Below, piece by piece: positions 17,870 to 28,279 of a DNA stretch of 64,000 nt; the stretch's first letter is position 1; the number at the start of each line of letters is the position of its first letter. Source of the stretch: Sequoia sempervirens (lineage: Eukaryota; Streptophyta; Pinopsida; Cupressales; Cupressaceae). Both the position numbers and the translations under genes were made by a program. Location: positions 16,736,162 through 16,800,161 of the forward strand of contig VDFB02000001.1 of NCBI GenBank assembly GCA_007258455.2. Reading direction: 5' to 3'. The notes under the pieces were generated by a model. It saw only the letters and a list, made by a program, of their open reading frames with translations. It was not told the origin of the DNA and made no database searches.

Positions 17870-19132
17870 GTAGGTCCTACATCCCCATGATATCATGAGA
17901 TCTATGCTTATCTTCATGACAACATCCTACCCACTGACCTTACCCGCAATCAACGCAAGTCATTCATCCAACATACATCTTGTTACACCATTGTAGGTGA
18001 TACTCTTTATCATTGCAGATATGATCAAACTCTTCTTTGGTGTCTGAACAAGGTTGAAGCTCACATTGCGTTAACGAAAGTACATAGCGGTTCAAATGGA
18101 ATGGCCTTAGCTAACAAGATTATCAAGGCTAGTTACTATTTCCCTACATTGGAGCATGACTCTTGTGACTTCATGAAGAAATGCTTACCTTGCTAGCAAC
18201 ATGCGAACCTGATGCATGCTCCTACTCAAGATCTACAACCCATCATACCACCATGGCCTTTTTCTCAGTGGGGTTTCAATTTAGTTGGAAAGACATATCC
18301 TCCATCCTCTGATGGCCACACCTTTATTATCACTACTACTAAATACTTCAATAAGTGGGTATAATCCATACCACTCTCCTAGATAATGAGTACTCAGATA
18401 TCCAAATTCATCCTTTACCATATTATCTGTAGATATGGCATCCCCTCCACCATCATTTCCGACAATGGAAAACCATTCAAAAACCAGGCTGTAAAAGAGG
18501 TATGTGACACCTTTCATGTCCAACACCAGTGGTCCATGCCCTATTACCCTCAAGGTAATGGACAGGCGAAATCCACTAACAAAAGTTTGATTAAAATCTT
18601 GAAAAAGGTTGTCAACAGTACTAGTCGAGATTGGCACCTCCACATCCACCCTACCTTGTGGGATTATCACACATCCATCTGCACTCCCACTGGAGCCACT
18701 CCATATTCCCTTGTTTACGGTGCTAAAGCCATCTTTCCAATTGAAATCAAGATCCCATCCATGAGAATATCCTTGAAGAATCTCATCACTGAATTAGAAG
18801 ACTCACGGGTTGCCCGCCTCACTCAATTGGAGCTCTTAGATGCAAATATGATCAAAGCATATAATCATCTTTAGGCATATCAGAATCATCTTAAGAGGAG
18901 TTATAATAAGAAGTTATGTCCATGACAATTCAACATTGGAGATCTAGTCCTTAAAGAGAATCAGCGTACTCAACAGGACCGAGACAAGAAGGGAAAGTTT
19001 GAACCTAATTGGTTGGGTCCTTATGTTATTACAACAAAGTATGGATTAGGGGCGTACCACCTTGCCACACTTGAAGGGGAGCCCCTTGAAGAGCCTATCA
19101 ACATCATGCACCTGAATAGGTTTTATACCTAA
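17870..19132 (+). pseudogene. Integrase of element 1 (end of pol)
   Basis: The N-terminal zinc-binding region is degraded (KVHSGSNGMAL, then KKCLPC, stop, QHA). The core has WGFNLVGK, where the first catalytic Asp is replaced by Asn, then IISDNGKPF (second Asp kept), then GNGQAKSTNK, where the usual Glu is Lys. The C-terminal domain ends KFEPNWLGPYVI and MHLNRFYT before TAA at 19130. Integrase would insert the cDNA into nuclear DNA. Two of the three catalytic residues are lost, so it is inactive. No chromodomain is seen, as expected for Tat. Confidence 0.9.
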
Positions 19133-19520
19133 ATCAGCTAGGTCCTCCTATCCTTCCAAAAATGAGAAAAAATCCAAAAAAATGAAAAAAAGTCAAAAAT
19201 CCAAAAAATAGTAAAGAGAAATAAATTTGTTCGATGGTGAAAACTGCCCTCGGTGGTACCTTGGATAAGTACAGTTGGTGAAAACCTGGTAATAGGTGTC
19301 ATTTGTAGAGAGCTTAATCATTATCTACCTTGTGTCCTAGTTACTGCATGTCTCTATCAATCCTATCCTCACATCCAATTCATAACATCCTATCCTATCC
19401 TATCACTTCATCTACATCCCGTCTTTGGCCGCTTGGTATGTCGGTCATCAACATTTTTCCTTCGTTTGTCACTTGTCTCTTTGTTGTGTCGGTCTTTCAT
19501 CTTTCATTATTTGTCTTTTC

Positions 19521-19583
19521 TGAACTATGTTTCCCCAACACTTTCACGAAGGCAAGGTCGATCATTTGATCAACCCCCGAGGC
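19521..19583 (+). ncRNA. Conserved 3' hairpin motif, element 1 copy a
   Basis: GAACTA, a spacer, ACGAAGGCAAGG, then a stem (GATCA/TGATC), CCCCCGAGGC. The same order occurs at 19668 and three times in element 2 (46096, 46239, 46389), while the stem sequence changes and pairing is retained. It is therefore probably an RNA structure in the 3' part of the transcript. Function unknown. Confidence 0.55.
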
Positions 19584-19667
19584 TTTCTTTTTGGTCAATT
19601 CTTATCCTCTTTTTCCATCGCTCATCTCCAACTTTCCTCTTTCCACTTTTAGCCATAGTCTTTTCTT

Positions 19668-19731
19668 GAACTAGGATGGCTCTATGATTTCACGTAGGCA
19701 AGGCTAATCTTTGATTAGCCCTTGAGCCCCT
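19668..19731 (+). ncRNA. Conserved 3' hairpin motif, element 1 copy b
   Basis: GAACTA is followed by TCACGTAGGCAAG and a perfect 8-bp stem GGCTAATC/GATTAGCC with a 3-base loop, then a GAGCCCC tail. It is the best-formed stem of the five copies in the window. Confidence 0.55.
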
Positions 19732-20939
19732 GGGTCTATAGGATGTGTTAGTCTTGTGTCTTGTGTCTTGTGTCATGTTGTCAAGTGTGTCCCTATCTAG
19801 CTAGTTCTTCACAAAAAAGATCCTCTAGTACCAGGAGATCTGATTAGTATCCAATATCCCATGTCATGTGGGTCCTCTTAGTTTAGTTTCCATCTTCAGT
19901 CTCAATAGGATGCATCCTTCCTAACAGACCTCATCAATCCCATCCATCCCCTTTGATTGTATGGCAAAGGATGTTTGAAATTGACTGTGATCTTTTGAGG
20001 CTTTTGGCTTTTGTTTATTGTTTGAGCTCCCTATTACAACTAGTCAAGGTCGCCATGATATATCATATTATGGCATGTTTTGATTGGTTAACATAGGGGC
20101 TTATCTTGATCTATTCTTGTTTTTTTCTGTTGGGTTGTCCCACGTAGTACCCACTAGGATCTCTGAGATCTTGTTTTATGCTGGGGCATCCCTTTGTGCT
20201 TATGGTTATCCCAATTCTTGGCCAGACCAAAGTATTTATCATTTTGGGGTGTTAGGATAGCCTTCTCATCTGTTGTGTTTGTTTTATGATTAGACACTAA
20301 CTTGCCTTGGTTTCATATACCCTGGCACCTGGTGCCTTATGCTATAGCAAAAATCAGTGCTCCAAAGATGGAAAATTAAATTAGGATTGCATTTCATAAT
20401 CAATTCCATTACATTGCATTCATCCCTATCCAGTAACCTATGATTTTGGTTGTGCAAATATTCACCTTCTCTCTCTCGTTCTTCTCAGGATATCAATGGT
20501 TTTTTATAGGTGCAGTTTCACACCATCTACCTAGATTCCCATGCAAGTCCTTATTGACACTTATGTTCATTGCATGTTACACTATAGGTTCATTACATTT
20601 TATCTTGTGTGAATTTCCATCTCATATTAAGTTGTTTAGATTAATCATATTTGGTTATTTTAAGAATATTAGATTCATACCCATACATTTCCATATTAGT
20701 TTATGTCATTAACATATTACATGCATCGCCACCTACATCAAAAATTGTTAAGTCCATATCCATCATAGATAAAATCATAAAACATGCATCACATCCTACA
20801 TTACACACGTTAGTTGCATCCATATAAGCATCAATGTATAACATCATAAATATGTACATATATTACATCATCATAATCAACCATAATAAAACCATAAATG
20901 TATGCGTATGAATAAATAGAATCATCCATCATACACATA

Positions 20940-23900
20940 ACATGGTGTCAATAAGGGCTGTCACATATCATATATATATCAAAATCAAATATCCATCACA
21001 TAGTCCATAATAATGACCATCAATATCATCAAAATACATACCCATCATATACATCATAATCACAAAATAAAGTAAAAGTACAAGGATATGAATATAACCT
21101 CTGCTACTCTGTGTTGTTCATCCACCCTGCACCTGTCAAAATCTAGTATCCTATCATCTGGAAAGAGAGTTTCCCACATTTGACCTCTATGGAGAGTCGG
21201 GCACTGGCCCTTTGTGTGGGAGGGTCACCTGAGAACCACTATATCCTCGGGTCTGTGTCCCTAGTGATTGGGATGGCACAGGCATCTAAGTAGCCTATTG
21301 AACATAATGAAACATGCGTTGTGCCAGATCTGGAACCTCCTGCTAATAAGTGACCATCTAGAAGGATGCCTCCCTCATATACTCATCTCTCTCCACGGCC
21401 TGATACCTAATTTCATTCCACTCATGTTTGTATCTGTCTTGATCCCTGGTGATGACCCTCCTCTCTTATGTGCATGCCTCCTAGGCTAACTACAGCTAAG
21501 CAATCCCCCGTGTAGCTGATCTCTCACTGTATCTCTATCCTCCTCAACAGCTCGTGCTCGTGCATCTATGACATCTCTCTCTCTAAAGTCTTTGTACATT
21601 TTCCCCTGTCCCACCACTACCACTTAGTAGTGTCACTATCTATGCCCATGCAACATCCCTCTCCCCCTGCATAGCTTGAGCCTATGCCCATGCAACATCC
21701 CTCTCCCCTTGCATAGCTTGAGCCTATTCCCGTGCAACATCCCTCTCCCCCTACATAGCCTAATCCCATGCCCGTGAAACATCCCTCTCCCCCTACATCA
21801 CCTATACCTATGTCTATGCTATGTCTCTCTCACCCTAGAGAGCCTGCACCTCTGCATGCGTCGTGTCCCTCTCTCTTTGCATAATCTCTAACTGGGACTT
21901 TGTTGCCTCTACCCTCGACCTCACATCCCTAAGTGTTGTCTCTGCCATAGACACCCTATCCTAGAGCTCAGTCTTCTCCTTATGCAGTGCTGTCACCTAT
22001 ACCCTCAACTCCTCCATCTCCCTCTTTTCCTATTGTCGACCCTTTGCTGGTACCTGATCCGCTACCCCTCCAGACTCCTGCTATCCCCTGGCCTATGATA
22101 TAGCCATTTCTGCCTCTCACCTATCCTACTCCCATCTCACAACCACTAGCTCATCATGCTTTCTCAGTATCACTACTCGTAAACCATCAATCTCACCTCG
22201 TAATCCATCCCTCTCCCTCTCCACCTCCCATAGCTGTGGGGATAAGTGGTCGAATAGAACTCCATAATCCCTATGTGCCTCTGCTTGTAATCTAGCTACC
22301 TCTACCTATAGCCTACTCACCTTAGCCCCAAGTCTATGCCCCTTAGCCTTTGCAACCCTCAACCTTTGCTCTATCATTTGTAGCCTCACCTAGGCCCCCC
22401 TCAACAACACGATAGGGTCCTTAGGTGGTATAAATGGTATCCTCACCAATGGCTCCACCACAAGAACACACATCCATAGCATCCTCCTGTGGCTCACGCT
22501 CCTGCTCAGCCTCGATCACCACCTGAACTCTCCTCAGATGTCCCCTCCTCCCCACCCTCATTTGTCATCCTATAGCCCTCACCTCCCCCTTAGGCTCATA
22601 TCTCTCCTCCCTCATCTCCATCTTTGGCTCATCAGGCTCCTGCTTGGATCCAATCTCCACCTAGGCTCTCCTCTATTTTTTACTCCTCGCTACCCTCGGT
22701 AGCTATCCTACAGCCCCTACACCCTCCTATCCTCTCTCCTACTGATATCTCTCCTCCCTCACCTCCATCTCTACCTTATCATGCTTCTAATCGGCCTTGA
22801 CCTCCACCTGAGCTCTCCCTGGTTGTCTCCTCCTCTCTACCCTCATTTGTTGTCCTACAGGTACTGCCTCCACATCACTGCCCTCATTGGCTGTTCGGAT
22901 GCCCCTGCCTCCTCCTCTCCTCTCTCCTACTATCTTGCCACCCTAACTTCCCCCTGACCTCCCCTCTACTGGGCTCTCCCCCTTCCTCTCCTCTATGTTG
23001 CTAGCCTTAGCTGGTCCTTTGATCCAAAGCCTAGTGCCTCTGTAATGGGCTCCTCTAGTTTAATCCTCTCCCACTGATGGTTAAGGAACATCTGACATAT
23101 CAAAGTGTCACTCCTACCACCTGATCCCCACTGGTCCTCCCTAGGTAGGGTACTAGTTGTAGTGTCACCAAATGCGCCCTCACAACCTATGGAAAAATTA
23201 GCACTACCCATGGCCGCTCTTGTGAGATCTGCCTGAAACTCTCTGGTGCTTGGGGAATATCCTATGGTAGCCCAAACTGTCTCATCACCATGTCTAGTCT
23301 ATATAACTCCACTATGTGAGGATCCCTCCTGGATATGTAGCATCTGGTGCTGAAGTACCCTCTGTGTCTCACCTCATCTCCTCTCCATTCTATAAACTAT
23401 CAAAACATGTATGGCTGCCACACTATGTGCTCCTCCTGTAGGTCATCTATGATCCTCCTCCATCTATCCAAATCCCCGAAAACATCATAGTGAAACACCC
23501 AGCCATACTCTATCCTGTACCACCATGCTACAGGCATTGCCTCATCCTCTGTCCTTTCTCTCACCACTCCTGGCATGGAAACATTGATGTGCTCTGAGGC
23601 CCATACCTGCAGTAGGATCACCTGCATCAAGGTAAGCCCCCCTCGATAGCATACAATGTGCCTATCCCTTTACAACTACACCAATACACATGTCCCCCAT
23701 GCAAACTGCCCCTCCCTCCCCTTGACAATATGTCAAATAAACTCCATATAACTCAGGTTGTAGAAATTCCCACTACTATCCTATATCAGTAGGCCGCTAA
23801 TCAGCTTGCACAAATAGAGTGGTAGTGTTGGCACCCCCACTTCCAAACATCGGTCCACATCTAAACCCTTCTTCTGAATAGGAAGGTCCTCTCCTCCAAA

Positions 23901-24290
23901 CAACATGTATAGTTTATGATCCAACTCCTCCCCAGTCGATGTCACCTCACTTCCCTGCTATAGGGAGCCTCAATATATGCCATACATCCTCAAGAGGCAC
24001 TGTCATCTCCCCTGTCGAGAAATGGAACGTGGAGGTTGACAACATGGCTTGATGCACTCTCATCGTAGGATATCCTCTCAAGTGTAGTAGTCCTGCTTGT
24101 GTCAGGGCCTCATGATCTGCTCTAGTCATCACCCTCAGTGTCTCCTGCAGCACCTCAGACCATCTCTCTCATGTCAGTAGCCACTCAAATCACTGCATCC
24201 ATACTACAACATTACATTAGTCATGTCCTCTCTTCTCTCATTTCCCAGGTTATCTTCTAACTAATTATTTCCTCCCCTTTTAGCCAAGTT
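20940..24290 (-). pseudogene. Antisense plant mobile domain (PMD) protein inside element 1
   Basis: Read on the minus strand from about 24290, after the start of element 1's 3' half. The N-terminal part (near 24200-23950) has FEWLLT, LLHLRGYPTM, then FHFSTGEMTVPLEDVWHILRLPIAGK, the diagnostic PMD segment (an acidic-hydrophobic block ending in a LGLPI-type motif). Next come a YMLFGG-type segment, FAWGTCVL (near 23710) and a TLMQVILLQVWASEHI block (near 23600). The C-terminal half is Arg/Glu-rich with 14-residue repeats. PMD proteins of the MAIN/MAIL1 type act in plant nuclei in gene and transposon silencing, and PMDs are known as passengers of Ty3/gypsy elements. This copy has many stops, mostly TAG or TGA where Gln, Arg or Trp is expected. 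It lies between pol and the 3' LTR in antisense. Confidence 0.82.
21640..21849 (-). repeat. Five 42-bp tandem repeats encoding a 14-residue unit
   Basis: Units begin at 21640, 21682, 21724, 21766 and 21808, with exact 42-bp spacing and increasing divergence. On the minus strand each encodes AQAMQGERDVAW-like residues, in frame with the PMD protein's C-terminal region, where an in-frame TAG often stands for Gln. The unit suggests a charged helical or coiled-coil segment. Confidence 0.8.
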
Positions 24291-25581
24291 TCCCAATTTC
24301 CCAATTTTCCTTTGTTTTTCTTTTCTTTCCTCTCCTTTTTTTTCTTCTTCTCTAGTCCTTTCGCCCTTTCCGGGCAAGGCTGATCCTTCTCGAGCACCGT
24401 CCCCCCTTTTGGGGTGGGGCTGCCCCTTCTCAAGTGTCGTCGCCCCTTCTAGGGTGGCGGCATCCCATCTTGGGTGTCATCACCCCTTGTGGGGTGGGGT
24501 CGCCCCTTAAGGGGCACAACCGTACATTTTGGGGTGGGGCCGCCCCTCCGCAGGTGTGACCTCCCCTTTTGGGGAGGGGCCACCTCTCGTGGGGTAGGGA
24601 TAGCCCTGCCCTGGGGCATAGCCGCCCCTCTACGGGCCAAAATGTTTTTATTTCTTTTGGGAAGACTTGTCCTGGGTTGATCCTAGGGCCAGTCTGCCCT
24701 TCCCTCTTTACCCCAACACATTTTGGGAATCTTTTTTCTAGTTTTTGCAGAACATTTACCCACTAATTGGGAAACTTCCCCCCCCTTCCCATAGCCTCTA
24801 ACCGACTATTGTATGTACCCCGTTAGAAAAATCCCAATTTCGCCCCCAACCCATTTTTCTAAACTAGCCCCAAACCAAAACCCATATTTTCAAATAACCA
24901 TAAACACTAATTAATACATAAAAAAATGCTTAAAATCACAAAGGGGGTTTTGGAAACTAACCTGGTGTGGAATCACATGCTCGTGGTAAAACCAACGTAC
25001 TTTTTCCCCCCGATGGATGATGTCTGAGTTAGTCATCAGACATCCTCTCTCCTTGTCTCCCTCCTCTCCTCTTCTCTCTCTCTCTCACTCAACTGTCAGG
25101 TGTGCAAATGAGGAATAGTAATTCTAAAATTACTATAAGTAACTTTTCCCCCATTTTTAAATTCATTTTAAGTGGGGTATTTTTCCTTTTTAATTAACCT
25201 TTTTGGCCTGAATTAATTCCCAATATTAATAAAGCCACCATTTGCAAACTGTGTGTCTGTTTCACTCCATTCAAAAGCCAAATCCGTCTAGTTTTTTGAG
25301 CTCTATCTAATTGTACCTTTCGTTTCTTCATATTGAGAGGTCGCATGGGGCCCCCTTTTTCTTCCCCAACTGCTCTCTTGAGGGGACATACCCTACCTTT
25401 TTTCCTCTATTCCTCCATCACAGTCATTTTCTTGAGAGATTGAGGCATATCCCTTCATTTCCCTCTATTTGGGTAGCTCATGCAACTTCTTCCATGCTAG
25501 GGCATCATGTTCTAGTCGCTTCCTCTATCGAGTCATCTACATTTTCTTTTTCTTCGAAACATTGTTATTCTAAGAATATTT
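24291..25581 (+). other. 3' region of element 1 between PMD ORF and polypurine tract
   Basis: Contains a GC-rich array (24370-24640), a C-rich strand with CCCAA words and a TCTC tract near 25070. A GAGGGGACATACC segment near 25380 is matched by GAGGGGGCATACC in element 2 (47667), just upstream of its 3' LTR. No gene is seen. Confidence 0.65.
24370..24640. repeat. GC-rich array of CGCCCCTT...GGGGTGGGG units
   Basis: About six or seven degenerate units of roughly 40 bp. Each carries CCCCTT and GGGGTGGGG halves that can pair, so every unit is a potential strong hairpin. It is the most GC-rich stretch in the window and is flanked by AT-rich DNA. Confidence 0.7.
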
Positions 25582-25596
25582 CAAAGAGGGGAAAAA
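25582..25596 (+). promoter_or_regulatory. Polypurine tract of element 1
   Basis: CAAAGAGGGGAAAAA directly precedes the LTR start TGTAGACA. Element 2 has CAAAGAGGGACAAA at the same place. It serves as the plus-strand primer in reverse transcription. Confidence 0.85.
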
Positions 25597-26639
25597 TGTA
25601 GACATCTAAATTTGACCACTCCCACATGGTCAAATTCACCGCTTTATTCATCTATTTCACATCCTTTGTTAATATTAATTAAATTGATTGATTTAATTAA
25701 TATTCCTCTCTTTTCTTAAATTTTTATAAAGTATTAATTTAATAATTAATACTTTACTCTTTCACCCCCTTCTTCTCTAAATTAAATAAATACATCAATT
25801 TATTTAATTTAGTCATTTATCCTTTTGAATTTAAATCAATTTTAAATTCCCTTTTTTCTCTCTCCTTGTCACATCCTCCATAACCCTCTTCTAATTTGGA
25901 TTAACATAATTAATCCCTAATTAGGATGTGCAAACCTTAATCGGGATTAATGTCACATCCTCCATATTCTCCCACTTGCTTATAATCCCTCATTAAGTTT
26001 CTTAATCACCTATTTGCACAACCTTAATCTAATCCCCTTGCTACATTTAGCATACCTTTTTGGTAAACCTTCACATTTGGCACATTCGGCCTAGACCCTC
26101 TTCCCCATGTGAATTTAAAATTCACTTTTTATTCCTCCAAGGATTCTCCTCTTCCCCATGTGATCATTGAAAGGACACATTATTCACATGAAGCCAAGAA
26201 TATTCTTTTATAAGGACCTTGTCTTATCCACAAGGTATTTTTCAGCCCCCTTCATAAGAACCTTGTCTTATCAACAAGGTGCTCCTCATATGAATTTAAA
26301 ATTCATATTTATTCTCCCAACCACCTTATCCATTCCAATCATTTGAATTTAAAATTCAAATTTATTTCCCCAACCACTTTTCTCTTCCCCGTGGAGGATT
26401 TTGAGGAATACTAAAATCCCTCATATGTCACTTTCCTCTCATATGGGAACAAGAAGTTCCTATCTTCTCCCCTCCCAAGGTACTTACAAAGTACTTGTCC
26501 TTCTTCCACATCATTTGTACCTTTTCCATCTCACCATGTCCTTTGGACACTTCATCCTCCACATGGCAATATGTGAGGACTTGTGAGTCCTCAACTCACC
26601 ATAGCCCTCCATCTTGGCCATGGTGGCTCAATCATGATT

Positions 26640-26663
26640 GTTGAATTCTCTAGAGAATTCAAC
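26640..26663. promoter_or_regulatory. 24-bp perfect palindrome beside the LTR TATA box
   Basis: A perfect palindrome containing GAATTCTCTAGAGAATTC ends three bases before TATAAATA (26667-26674). Its placement suggests a dimeric transcription-factor site controlling the LTR promoter. A cruciform or chance origin cannot be excluded. Confidence 0.5.
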
Positions 26664-26666
26664 TTC

Positions 26667-26674
26667 TATAAATA
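26667..26674 (+). promoter_or_regulatory. LTR TATA box, element 1
   Basis: TATAAATA in the context TTCTATAAATAA, identical to the element 3 LTR (52954), about 1070 bp from the LTR start. It is the likely transcription start region for the element. Confidence 0.7.
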
Positions 26675-27079
26675 ACCCCCCTTCTCATTCATTCATTTAT
26701 CTTATGCATTTTTATCACGCTTATGCTCTCAAGCCAATTCCAAGAATTTTTCATACTTAGCTCTATCACTTACATTTTCATTTAAGTTCAAGTTCATCCT
26801 CCATTGTAGAATCCTTAAGCTTCCATTACACACCCACATCCTTGATTTGCATCCACTTTTCATCATATTGCCATAAAAGGAAAACACAGTCAAGCTTCAA
26901 TCAAGGGCCAACCAAGGGATCAACATAGATAAAAGGTATAATCACTTTTTTTTTATCTTTCTTTTATTTGTGTTCAACTTAGGCTAATTTTGAAGTGGTC
27001 TAGTGTTCTTTACTTTGCATTTCTTAGTTTGTTTTTCATATTTAGGAGTAGAAACACTTGCACACAACATGATCAGTTC

Positions 27080-27345
27080 ATTAAGGAAAAAGAATTTAGT
27101 GTATATGATTGGGATTTGCTTTATGAATCCAAATAGAAAAAATACAAAGGGAAATTTCAAACCAGATAGATTGGTCCATATGAGATAAAAAAAAGTATTT
27201 CCAAATGGGACAATGCAACTACAAACAATAGATGAAGTTAGGTTATCATTACTAGTTAATGGACACAGATTAAATCTTTACAAGAAACCATTGCAGAAGG
27301 ATGAATTCCTTCTTACATCGACAAGCTACACAAATTTCCCACTAA
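27080..27345 (+). pseudogene. C-terminal tail of a different gypsy integrase
   Basis: Across one frameshift the translation reads DWDLLYESK, then a KYKGKF segment, GPYEIKK, VFPNGTMQLQTIDE and LLVNGHRLNLYKKPL. This is the usual C-terminal end of gypsy integrases, with the LVNGHRL motif common in Athila-like and related plant elements. The rest of pol is absent. It either marks the DNA into which element 1 inserted or an older truncated element. Whether it belongs with the ORF starting at 28280 is unresolved. Confidence 0.78.
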
Positions 27346-28279
27346 TATTTCACAGGTGTGATTCTACCACTTAATTTGCATGCACATACTACATAGGTGA
27401 GAAATGACAACATTGATTTTTTGGAACAGTCAAAGAAGCAAAAGAGACCTGTAGCTTCATGCCTAAAGATGAAAAACTTTCAAAAGGGACTTGTTACTAC
27501 AAGCACTCATAACACTTGTTTGATAGTAATTTCATATTTCCATTCTACATTCATTGCATATCTTTCATTTCACATCCTACCCCTTCGTACATGTAGCCAT
27601 AAATATTATATTTCATCACATGCAGCTTCTTATATCCACTCACACATAGTATTTCCACCACCTTTCTTGATTACCACATACCATGCAATTCATTTCACCT
27701 CACCCATTCCACACACTCTATATACTTTTCATTCCATCATTCACCATGTGTCATATACATAAGTTGTCATTCATTTCAATTTTCCTTTGCATGAAATTCA
27801 TTTCAATTATAACAAGTCGTTTCACATCCCGTTACAAGTAGTCATCAATCACTTCACACAATTTAAGTTTCAGTTCAACAAAATTCTATAAGTACATGCA
27901 CTAAATTATCATAATTAACATAGTGATTATTGATTTTTTGAATTTTTATACATTACTTTGTGCATGCTTCATATCTTAATCAATTTTTTACTACATTTAA
28001 TATAACCCTCCATCAAAACTGTACCACTAAGTGAGGAAACTTAGTATCTTTAGTTGGGAGATGGGTATTCTTTATTTTCTTGATTTTCAAAACCAAAAAC
28101 TCTACAACATTTTTGCCATTTTATTTTCCTCGATTTTTAAACAACATAAGCTCATAGGAGAGAAAAAGGGTTAAAGGAAGTTGAATTGAGAGGTTACAAC
28201 ATACATACATACATAGTGGAAGTGGTGTAGGTTGAGTGACATACATAAAAAAAGAACAAGAATATAGCAGAATTGAGAA
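27346..28279. other. Non-coding stretch between integrase tail and plant transposon ORF
   Basis: Pyrimidine-rich, with many TTTCA and CATTCA words and a short CATA microsatellite near 28203. No gene is recognised. It may be the spacer of the element that owns the integrase tail. Confidence 0.5.

Larger units (their letters stand above)
19133..20939 (+). other. Post-pol 3' region of element 1
   Basis: No sense gene is recognisable. It starts with AAAAATG-rich repeats and GGTGAAAAC words (about 19150-19290), also seen after the coding region of element 2. Then come pyrimidine-rich sequence with Leu/Ser-rich chance frames, two hairpin motifs (19521 and 19668) and CAT-rich sequence with many short repeats (20700-21060). 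Confidence 0.6.
8640..27065 (+). mobile_element. Ty3/gypsy Tat-lineage retrotransposon, decayed copy (element 1)
   Basis: In order: leader with TATA block (about 8930-11110), gag (11111-13880), protease, RT-RNase H, second RNase H, integrase (pol ends at 19132), a long 3' region with repeated hairpins, an antisense plant-mobile-domain ORF, polypurine tract and 3' LTR. The second, archaeal-type RNase H after the gypsy RNase H, the gag knuckle form CxFHxxxGHxxxxC and the PWIH motif after the protease are Tat/Ogre features. The 5' LTR and primer-binding site are not recognisable, so the left boundary is uncertain and the element is probably 5'-truncated. Its right end near 27065 is inferred from where another element's integrase tail begins. 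Confidence 0.85.
25597..27065 (+). repeat. 3' LTR of element 1
   Basis: It starts TGTAGACATC right after the polypurine tract. Its plan matches the LTRs of elements 2 and 3: an AT-rich TTAATTAAAT block near the 5' end, then a TATA box (26667), then the transcribed part. A near-palindrome TGAATTTAAAATTCA recurs at about 26109, 26282 and 26342, and ATAAGGACCTTGTCTTAT recurs at about 26210 and 26246. The right end is not secure. I place it near TTGCACA at 27065, just before the next element's integrase tail, and no 5-bp duplication could be matched. Confidence 0.75.

Noticed and set aside
19253..20712. Leu/Ser/Phe-rich plus-strand frames after pol, considered as an envelope-like ORF
   Set aside because: The DNA is pyrimidine-rich, the frames overlap each other, and no signal peptide, cleavage site or conserved block stands out. 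The hairpin motifs overlap this stretch.
26640..26663. Palindrome considered as a heat-shock element
   Set aside because: The GAA and TTC triplets are not spaced in the 5-bp phase such elements require.
28200..28216. CATA microsatellite considered as part of a larger satellite or CRISPR-like array
   Set aside because: Only about four CATA units, with no spacer structure. CRISPR arrays are not expected in nuclear plant DNA.
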